A stretch of DNA of 64,000 bases from Cristatella mucedo (Eukaryota; Bryozoa; Phylactolaemata; Cristatellidae). The notes below the pieces were generated by a model. It saw only the letters and a list, made by a program, of their open reading frames with translations. It ran no database searches and had not been told where the DNA came from. The position numbers and the translations under genes are program-made. Shown here piece after piece: positions 56,061 to 64,000 of the stretch (position 1 is the first letter of the stretch; every line of letters starts with the position of its first letter). The stretch lies in the NCBI GenBank assembly GCA_009760855.2, contig WPIO01000248.1:45001-109000 (forward strand), read 5' to 3'.

Positions 56061-57427
56061 AGATACAGTGAGTATATATTTTTATTAGGTACACCGATTG
56101 GTACGCTCGGCCAACAATTCGGACGCATCAATTAGTACAGATAGTTAGACTGCCGTTGCTGCAGAGCGACGGTAGCGAGTGAGCTGTATTTCTCAGCAGT
56201 AAGGGCAAACTGAGACAACGCGCCCAGTATCCGTATGCCTTGGCATCGTGCCATCAGTCCGTCTCCATCGTCTGACCAAGTGCCCCACCGTAACTGTCCG
56301 GCGACTTCGCATTATTTCGTTAGCCGGGTGACGGACGTGCACGGAGGAGAGTAGTGAGCCGGATTTTTCATGGAAGAACTTGAGCAGGGTGAGTTAACAA
56401 ATCTTGCGAGTATACCATTTTCCTCACCGCTGCCAGCTTTGATTAAGAGTATCCCGAATTAAAGTTTCCTCCACCCCGAATCTGCGGGCAGTGTGACTAG
56501 ACTCGGGGTAAATGTCGCTAAGGTTTTTACTTTGTTAACCCACGCGCATTGAATGGCAGAGGCAGTGATTTTTTGAGATTTGCAATCGGCGGATCGCTGT
56601 CCTAACAACACGGCGTGAAGTTTGTCGCCCGAACTTGTGAATGATAACTGGCCGGGAACTTTAGGTAGCGGCCCACTGCACGATATAAATGACCATTGTA
56701 TTATAATAGTTATTTCGCAGTGACGTGAAATAGTGAAGATTAACCCGAAACACGGTTTTCAATAATGCGGCATCAAAATCACTGCTGCGCGACCCCAATT
56801 CCGAAAATGGCAGCTGTGTGGGCGTAGCATCGACATCATGATGCCCCGCCCTAATCTGACAGGGCCAGAGTGCATAACGCACGTGCAGCCGGGTCCTCAC
56901 GTCTGATTGGATGGAGGCACGGGTGAATGGCCACTCGGTCAGGTGATCTTCTCCCGCCACCGGCATTCTTGCTCAGCTCTTCCAGCTGTGAGCGGACTTG
57001 TCGCCCGGCTCCGGCTAGCACGCGTGCAGTGCTCGCACAGAGAAAAGCCTCGCGAATTCAATTACATCTTGCCGAGAGGTCGGAGGCTTCATTTGCTATC
57101 GTTGCATGCTGCACCGCATGCACGCTCGTGAACCTTCTAGGGCTTAGCTGACGACGACCCCTACAAACTATTGGCGGCCCGATCGCTGCTGATTGCTCCC
57201 CGAGCGAGCGGCTCGTGCTCTCATAGCTACAGGAAGCCAGACTCCGGTGCAGGCGAACAGCGACCTACGTAAAGCTCACCGCAAAAAGATGTTATCCAAA
57301 AAAATTCCATTGATGTCAGCGAAATCCAGGTGTGGCTCTCAAATTGAGCTGTCGCATTAAAGCAGCGATAGAGGAAATTTAGTAACACATAAACTATTTG
57401 GATCTACTACCTAGTCACTTTTCTTCC
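56061..57427. other. Anonymous; possible short first exon near 56370
   Basis: ATG at 56370 opens MEELEQ and reaches CAGG|gtgagt (56391), a good donor in a GC-rich setting. One short exon is not enough for a gene call. Other ORFs (56907-57131 and neighbours) lack domains. Confidence 0.3.
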
Positions 57428-58110
57428 ATGAATAATATTAACACACTCAATGAAGCGCCCTCAGAGACCTCCATCTCTTTCTAGGCACTTTAATTTCGCT
57501 CAAAGGGAAACGCAATTGAATGGTGAGTAAAATCATGCTTGAAAAACAAACGAAATGAATAATATGGTTAGGGGTGATATGCGCATGGTCAGCATGCAAG
57601 TGTGGTTAGTGGCAGCATGCACAATGTCAGCACGCATAAGCACATGAAGGACGAATCACAAGGACCCAGTAAATGCTGTCCTAAATATGTGTGTTTTTAA
57701 GTTCGTTTTAAATGCGGTCAAGTCAGAGGATGTTGTGATGCATGTCGGAAGTCAGCTCCAGGCTTTGGGAGCATAAGATCTAACTGCACGGTTTCCAAAG
57801 AATTAGTGGTTTTACGAGGAATTAGTAAACTGTTAGAGTCCTAAAAGCGGATGATACGATGCTTGGCCTGGGGGAGAAGTAGATCTAATATGTAGGCTAT
57901 AGCCAAAGAATGAAGGGACCTACAAGTGAGTGACAAAACCTTCAAGTCGATCTGTTGCTTGACTGGTATTCAGTACCGGTCGGCACAAAGTGATGTGGCC
58001 ACGGCAGCGCTCACGACAGACAAGCGTAGCTGCAGAGTTTTGCACCAGCTGTAAGCGCCTACCCAGTGCACAAGCCAGTATGCCTGTACAGAAAGCGGAC
58101 ATAGTTTAAT
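57428..58110 (-). mobile_element. L2-B 3' fragment, diverged
   Basis: Terminus at 57428-57495, UTR and C-terminal region (RRLQLVQNSAATLVCRE in frame 57920-58102). Confidence 0.9.
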
Positions 58111-58938
58111 TTGAACGGATGCACATATCTACCAAGAAATGATTAATTATTAAAGTGTTCAGCCCTTCACGTTAGCTTGGTCGTAATTTTGGTGTGAAAA
58201 TGAACTTGCGAATAACAGTCTTGGCGTCACACAAAAATTCGTGCCTACCTACATTTACTCGTGTCAATGACGTTTGTGCCTCATATTTATTTTTGCTTAT
58301 TGTGAGCGGGCAAATTTGTAAAGGCTTTTTAAAAATCTTTTAGCAGATGACAGAGTGTCCGAATATTCACTTGCTTTATGAGGAAACTTACAACAGCTGA
58401 ACTACCGTGGCAGAAATCTAAATAAAACACAAAGACTATGAAAGTGCTTTGCCAGCAACATTATTATATTTACGGTGCAATAAAAAGCAAAGAAGTCACA
58501 TTTGAAATAGGATATATTGGTAATTAGAATTCTACTGCGGTCAAAAGCGAACGAAAAATCTTAACGTTTAGTAAGAAGAGCTCAATACGAAGAGAGTGCA
58601 GATAGCTTGGAGAAACCTTGCAGATATCGTCTGCTAGTGCTTAATTCAAAATCTTTTCAGTCCCTATAGTGAGCCTGCCAGAAGAAATATCTTGAGTTTC
58701 TTTTAATGCATAATTTATTTGCATATGTCGGATTTCCATTCGGTTACCGAACTCAGAGCGAGCTACTGAAGTTTCTTTTAGTGCTAAGACTCGATCTTAT
58801 AGCGAACGAATCAGGCCTATGGGAAAAGCAACCACTCTGTTCAGCCCAGAGCCAGTAACAGGCGTCGACATCGCGTGCTTTAAGCAATGTTAAATACTAA
58901 AAACCGTTAACCGGGATTGAGCCCTCTGAGCCATCGCA
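58111..58938. other. No recognised feature
   Basis: AT-rich sequence. Confidence 0.5.
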
Positions 58939-59829
58939 TTAACCCTTTAGCATCTTCTGGCGAAGCAGCCAAGTCAGCAGCTGTGGGGCAGCGACGCCAA
59001 CACGTCGGCTACTTCTTACCCAGTGCGATGCTAAGAGGCGATTTACTACCACGTGAAGGACGCGTGGTCATGCTAAGGAGTGCGGTTTGGTTGCTCTGTA
59101 TGACTTTCTTGCGACATGATGAGAGAGACGAGTGACGTAAGGCTGCGACTGTGTGTGCCAGATGCAGAAAAGCATACGTTCAGTGCGGTTCTCTCGCATC
59201 GGAGCTGAAAACTGATAGCAGACGATTTCGCGTTGCAGAAGATTGCGTTGCAGAGAATTACGATGCATAGAAAAAAATTAGGCGGAGTTGTTTTCTTCGT
59301 AGGAACGCCTTTTCTTCCAAGCCACGTTTGGGGTAGTTTTGCTGCCGCGTTGCCTGCACCACTAGGTCAATGCAATAGCGTCGATGCATTTGGCTCGCGG
59401 ACTGGTGGAAAAGCGAACCGCGGCTGTCTCCCGATTCTTGAGCCCTTTCCGCACTGGAAGACACAACGGATGTGGCATGTGCATAGCCGTTCTCAACGGT
59501 CTCGACCGACTCCCGAGAGGGCGCCAGAGCCAACCAACCATCTTCCCAGTCGCTGTCGAAAGCGTGTCGTCCGTTTCGTCTTAGAGCCCGCCCTCCTAGA
59601 CACTGAGATTGCATTTGTCAGCCAAAGAAGCGGTCACCGCGAGCGGAGGAGCAGACGCTATGCCGACGGCAAGCACTGGGATGCTACCGCAATTCAAGCG
59701 ATTGGCAGCAGCAAACGCAAGCGCTCCGACTACATTTTCGTGCCAGACGCAAGCACTTCTTGCGTTATTTTGGCGGCTTTAGGTCTCGTGGAGTCTCACT
59801 GAAAAACGCACGTAGACGTAAGTGGTTAA
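58939..59829. mobile_element. Possible piggyBac-like non-autonomous element
   Basis: TTAA at 58939-58942 is followed by CCCTTTAGCATC, and TTAA at 59826-59829 is preceded by the reverse complement of CCACTTACGTCTACG. TTAA targets with CCY-T-rich ends are a piggyBac hallmark. The ends match only partly, and composition is GC-richer than the flanks. The ORF 59233-59802 (plus, 189 codons) or its opposite frame 59258-59614 (with FDSDWEDGW) has no recognised transposase core. Confidence 0.3.
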
Positions 59830-60324
59830 GAGACTCCTAACGTTATTCCTCTCAATGCGTACCGATATACGATCTTGATGAATCATCGGAGTTAGCAGCA
59901 GGCACAATCCACAGCACTAGACTAACCGTAGCAGAAGGAGAGACGTTAGGGTTTAATTATTACACTCAACAGGTAGCAACAAATGCAGAATCCGGCACAA
60001 GGACAGCATCTCTGGCCCAGGCAACATCCCAGATGTCACAAATTGCCGGTAAATCGCACAGCCCGCCAGGGCAACCGGGGTTGCTGCCCTCAAGGCCCAA
60101 ATTTGCTCACGGCTCTGGCTGAGGCTGATGGGACGTGTAGTAAGCACTGTGCCAGCTGGCGGCCGACCGCGACCTGCGGTCTGCTGCGTTGTGCTCCGGA
60201 GCTGCAGGCCATTGTGCAGAGTCACATACGCTCGGGTGGACTGCGTGCATCCGTTTCGCGTGACGGCGGCCTAAAGAAGGTCGAACCGCACGAAACACGG
60301 CGGCAGAAGCAACTGCTTGACTGA
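59830..60324. other. No recognised gene
   Basis: GC-rich ORFs on both strands (59953-60225, 59983-60324) without domains. Confidence 0.4.
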
Positions 60325-60530
60325 AGCAAGGCCGTGCATTTAGTTCGTATGCTCCCACAGCCTGGAACTCCCTCCCGACCTGCGTCAGAACATCCCCCCG
60401 ACCTGACCACATTTAAAAGGAACCTACAAACACACCTATTTAGGACAGCATTTAGTGGGTCCCTGTGATTCGTCCTTGATGTGCTTATGCGTGCTGACAC
60501 TTTGCATGCTGCCACTAACCACATTCGCAT
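60325..60530 (+). mobile_element. L2-B fragment cut by an LTR
   Basis: C-terminal codons (gcatttagttcgtatgctcc) and 3'UTR to acattcgcat; the remaining UTR and tail are absent because LTR-like sequence begins. Confidence 0.9.
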
Positions 60531-60535
60531 TCGGG

Positions 60536-60744
60536 TGGTTGAGCCAAACCGACTTTGACGTCAGCATGCGGCCCACCACAGAGGCACTCAGGTATCTGTG
60601 GTGAGTCAGTCAGCCCCAGCTCGTATATGTACCCGCTGGGGGAATAAAGACGGGAGTCTCGTTCACCTCTCACGTGTGCCTGCTCGTGTCTTCGTGTCTC
60701 CGTGAGAATCCACTAGTGCTGCAGCCGCCGGAGACATAGTAACA
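60536..60744 (+). mobile_element. Candidate LTR with poly(A) signal
   Basis: Starts TGGTTGAGCC and ends ACATAGTAACA. Contains cgtatatgtacccgc (TATA-like) and aataaagacgggagtctcgt (poly(A)/R region). It is followed by a possible leader (ttaacaccggctctatagtg ... cctgaggaattcg). The internal region is truncated within about 150 bp. Confidence 0.5.
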
Positions 60745-61119
60745 TTAACACCGGCTCTATAGTGGCTGGTGTTACCTGAGGAATTCGATTTAGTACCTGA
60801 GTGCCCATCGTTACCTGAGGAGTTCGATCCTTCCACCATCGGGGGGGGGGCTGCTAACGTGCACTATTCGCCGTAGCATGAAGGGCGGCGCTTGAAAGCA
60901 CTGCATCAGTCGGCCTACCGTAGCTGCCTCATTGAGTGGACCTGTGGGGACTAGTGCGATGCGAGAAAGATTAATGGGGCTCCCGAAAGAGAGTTGTGGT
61001 GGTGACGACGAAGGCTGCATTTCGAGAATGCAGATGCAAGCAAGCGAGCATACATGTGGATGCAGTAGCCATCCTGAGAGCAGCTCTAGAGCACCAGGAA
61101 AGAAACGTGGATGCTGGAG

Positions 61120-61490
61120 AGAGATAGAGATCGATAGAGAGATAGAGCTAAAGATAGAGATAGAGATAGAGATAGAAAGATAGAGATATATATATATATA
61201 TATATATAGATATAGATATAGAGATAGAGATAGAGATAGAGATAGAGATAGAGATAGAGATAGAGATAGAGATAGAGATAGAGATAGAGATAGAGATAGA
61301 GATAGAGATAGAGATAGAGATAGAGATAGAGATAGAGATAGAGATAGAGATAGAGATAGAGATAGAGATAGAGATAGAGATAGAGATAGAGATAGAGATA
61401 GAGATAGAGATAGAGATAGAGATAGAGACAGACAGACAGACAGAGAGAGCGAAAGAGAGAGAGACAGAGGGAGGGAGGGAGGGAGGGATA
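61120..61490. repeat. (GATAGA)n hexanucleotide tract
   Basis: GATAGA units from about 61215 to 61430 with (TA)n inside the left part and GACAGA/GAGG at the right. Six-base units without stops leave all three minus-strand frames open (Leu-Ser, Tyr-Leu and Ser-Ile repeats of 250, 156 and 199 codons). Confidence 0.98.
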
Positions 61491-61773
61491 GTGTCCACAC
61501 AGCCGGCGGACGAGCAGAAAATAATTCGCTGCGGGCAACAGGAACCAGGCTGACACGTTGCAATTAAATCCAGCTTAGTTAGCTGATTCTGCTCGACTGC
61601 CGTGCCTAACGAGCTTTTCCACAGCCTGCCCACTGAGCCGGCGGAGTGGTGTGAGTCCGGCTGGAGTGGAGTGACATTGCGGGCTGAGAAAGCCTGAGAA
61701 GCAAGAAGTGTGGAGGTCGTCTGCCTTTTGTCAATGGGCGGTGTCAAAGCCAGCTCTGGCTACCTCGATAAGG

Positions 61774-61852
<79 letters not shown>
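61774..61852. repeat. (TA)n-(TG)n microsatellite
   Basis: TA repeat to about 61791, then TG repeat to 61852. Confidence 0.97.
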
Positions 61853-61853
<1 letters not shown>

Positions 61854-62089
61854 TCACGTCAATTTATTACGTGCAGGTACTCGGGCCGATCGGCATTACC
61901 TAGCAACGGCGTCGACCACTCTTCAGTCACCATTTGACGTCAAACCCAACAGCCGAGTTACCGGGTTTGATTCAGCACCTCACTGACAGAGGAATCGTTA
62001 CTACCCAGAATTGTCATAGCCTATCCCTTACAAGGTCTTTTTGAAACCCTCGATGCCTATCTCAATTAAAAACGTCCTCGTTAATTGGT

Positions 62090-62270
62090 ATCGGTCGCAG
62101 GCTGTTCGCAAGACGGCGGTCCTAGTGGTAGGCTATCGTTTGGTACTATTGATCCCAGGGCAATAATCAAGAAACTTCTATCGAGTGTATGCGTCGCGGG
62201 AACTGCACTGAGATGGTTAACAAGTAATCTCAGTTGGGAAGGGTGAGTTGGAGCTCAGAACAGATGTCAA
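62090..62270 (+). mobile_element. Ancient L2-like RT relic
   Basis: With indels the plus strand keeps the motif A region (gcggtcctagtg ... ctatcgtttggtactattga) and SSVCVAGTALRWLTSNLS, equivalent to the SLGI-GTAL-WF-SYLS block. Confidence 0.6.
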
Positions 62271-62589
62271 CGAGCGACAAAAACACTACGACTCATCAAT
62301 CTACTGGGTATAAGCCGTATCTATGTTTTATTCACACATTTCACAGTGTCTGCTATCGTTAAGCGAAATATAGTTGTTCTTTTCTATGGAAAAGACAACC
62401 AATCGCTTTCCAGATTGCATTATAATAAATAAGCTATCTCTCTAGTTCTGTCTATCTCTCCTTTTTTACTGAAGGTTCAGGAGACATTAGCACATGACCT
62501 CACGGACAATAATAGGCTCTCTGGGTCAAACACTCGAGAAAATTCTCTGCAGCGAATTAAATTAAAATTAAATACCAGCTGATTTAACA

Positions 62590-62725
62590 GCCTGATTTTG
62601 TATAGCGACAGAAGAGCCTTGACGGCTGTCACTGCCGCTTGCAGTGGAAATAAAGAATCACCCACCACAAGATTTGAACCCCAACCGCCTTACCCAGTGA
62701 GCCATTACGGCTTAGCAATGTATGC
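62590..62725 (-). mobile_element. SINE2
   Basis: Minus strand: atggctcactgggtaaggcg (box A), ggggttcaaatcttg (box B), then gacagccgtcaaggctcttc-tgtcgctat, parallel to the copy at 15905. Confidence 0.75.
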
Positions 62726-63179
62726 TACCATCCATTGGTATTACTAAAGTTTTGCTCATCTCATGCATGCAGATCTCATTAGGCCTAACTTGTCTGCCGT
62801 CGTCCTTAGCATCTAAAACCATCTTCAATTCTCAGTACCTCTAGATCTTGGACAACACTTCGGTCCAACCGAAAATTCTCTTCGCGCCAGCTGCTCAATT
62901 CCCTTTCAAGCTGTCGTCTTTAGTAGAATCCCACAAAATGACTGAGCTGACATGCGCAATAGGGCTGCACCTTAAACTATATGCAATGTGGGCCCTGGCC
63001 AGACAGCCTGTGGTTTACCACACACATTAAGAATGATGTAACGCCGAAGGCTCGGCGGAGTAAGCTTGACCTGCCGCTTACCTAGCGGCGTAGCCTATCG
63101 CCTAATGCCGTTCGGTGCGCGCCTACGCGCAATAAGCTGGCCGCCACGAAACGAGTGTTTCTGGCGCTGACCTGCTTAC
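62726..63179. other. GC-rich palindromic patch, no gene
   Basis: 63040-63140 has several short inverted GC blocks (cgccgaaggctcggcgg, ccgcttacctagcgg). Confidence 0.45.
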
Positions 63180-63760
63180 CGTTACTAAAGGGGGTCGTGA
63201 GTCCGCGGCGTGAATTGGAAAGCGAGACACACAAATTGGGGATTTTACCGAGCTTTATTCGCCAGCGCACAAAGTCGCTGCGCGTCTAGCTCAGTTTTAT
63301 CTCCACACTCCTCGCACGCTCTCAACAGCACCAACACTCTTGCGGAGGGAACACTTCTCCACACTGAGCCCAAACCAGAGCCTAAACCCCTAACCGGAGA
63401 ACTAGAACTCGGTTCCCACCAGTGCGGCAGGAATACTCCACACACGCCAACTACGTCTAGCTCGCGCCGGCAAATCCCTATGCCGAGACCACGTGCTAGC
63501 GCGCACACACAAAACACAAAAGAAACACAAAATGCCAGCTCGGGCGCGATACGACCGTATTCGGTGGAGTCCACCGAATCCTCCTAGCGCTGTCTCGTCC
63601 TGTTCCGTCAATCGCCGGCGAACAGCCCGCCCTCCTCCCTCGCTTTCAGAGAAACGAGTCCAACGGTGGAGCCGGACTAAAGACAGAAGACCACAGACAA
63701 AAGACACGAGGCCCAGAGCGAGCGTCGCTCGACTCTTAAATACTTAGCTGAGACAATGGG
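63180..63760 (-). mobile_element. Candidate LTR or retroelement end
   Basis: The minus strand has gtatttaagag (TATA-like, 63737-63746), about 480 bp later aataaagctcggtaaaatcc (63251-63262), and then a C-rich end (cacgaccccc-tttagtaacg) near 63190. This order fits an LTR's promoter and poly(A) signal. No partner LTR or coding region is visible, and plus-strand ORFs here are probably chance. Confidence 0.35.
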
Positions 63761-63962
63761 GCAAGAGCTTAGTGGTATTGAGCCCGACACCAGGGCCCAT
63801 TACGGTAAGGAATTAATACCGGCACTAGGCGGAATGTCCCCTCTGTCCGGCTTGAATGGCGAATGGGTTCCAGACGATTCTTCCTTGGAAACAGGGAAGG
63901 CGGGGGTTGACAGGCCAGCCAACATCTATCAGCAGCTTCTGCGGGTATTGGACCAATTCTAA
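63756..63962 (+). CDS. Unassigned 68-codon ORF at window edge
   Basis: MGQELSGIEPDTRAHYGKEL ... ANIYQQLLRVLDQF* has mixed codons and no domain. An internal tacg|gtaagg could be a donor. It may be part of the adjoining element. Confidence 0.2.
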   Translation: MGQELSGIEPDTRAHYGKELIPALGGMSPLSGLNGEWVPDDSSLETGKAGVDRPANIYQQLLRVLDQF

Positions 63963-64000
63963 AGGCCGAATCGCCGCCGCTCGTGTCAGAGCTTCCTGGC

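Noticed and set aside
59233-59802. 189-codon ORF as a host gene or transposase
   Set aside because: No catalytic or structural motif could be identified on either strand, so only the enclosing TTAA-bounded segment is reported, at low confidence.
60811-61747. Three long minus-strand ORFs (250, 156 and 199 codons)
   Set aside because: They read a (GATAGA)n tract whose hexamer lacks stops, giving Leu-Ser, Tyr-Leu and Ser-Ile repeats; flanks have no coding character.

Overview
This is eukaryotic, metazoan nuclear DNA. There are no long uninterrupted genes, operons, CRISPR arrays or ribosome-binding sites. The window holds long dinucleotide and (GATAGA)n microsatellites, many truncated non-LTR retrotransposons, tRNA-derived SINEs, and short GC3-rich exon-like blocks bounded by consensus splice sites. 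It suggests a repeat-rich invertebrate genome. A flatworm is one possibility, but nothing in the sequence proves the phylum. No protein could be named securely; the host-gene calls below are exon-level inferences.

Two retrotransposon families dominate. Both look like the L2 clade (CR1 group), with FQSGF / ALL-LDL-AAFDTIDH / GVPQGSVLGP / YADDTQLYL reverse-transcriptase (RT) motifs. I call them L2-A (3' end a gttac-agacggagatac-attacatt tail) and L2-B (3' end a gtaaagcgcctagaaagag stem region, then (TTA)n). All copies are 5'-truncated and most are frameshifted. One L2-A copy (32944-35062) lies inside an L2-B copy (31757-35485) and is flanked by a 6-bp target-site duplication. A tRNA-headed SINE family (SINE1, about seven copies) carries a 3' tail clearly related to the L2-B tail, which implies mobilisation by L2-B, as in the mammalian MIR/L2 pair. 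A second SINE (SINE2), one other tRNA-like unit, two or three LTR fragments and a possible TTAA-flanked piggyBac-like element complete the mobile complement.

Layout. 1-11.2 kb: a plus-strand exon-bearing segment in which about 2.47 kb (1-2477) is repeated almost perfectly at 6066-8537; the first copy is cut by an L2-A fragment exactly at the repeat boundary. 12-20.3 kb: L2-A/L2-B relics and SINEs. 20.5-21.1 kb: a plus-strand exon-like cluster. 22-28 kb: mostly anonymous AT-rich DNA with SINEs and relics. 28.9-31.7 kb: minus-strand exon-like blocks with good splice sites and, for the best neighbours, matching phases. 31.7-35.5 kb: the nested L2 pair. 36-49.6 kb: dense L2 fragments, microsatellites and a solo-LTR-like insertion. 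49.6-60 kb: sparse repeats, short exon-like ORFs and a 180-bp AT-rich insertion flanked by 9-bp direct repeats. 60-64 kb: an L2-B end cut by an LTR, a long (GATAGA)n tract, and a promoter/poly(A)-bearing LTR-like region reaching the window edge.

How parts interact: L2-B probably supplied the enzyme for itself and SINE1. L2-A and the LTR elements inserted later into L2-B or L2-A copies. Host exons are separated by this repeat load.
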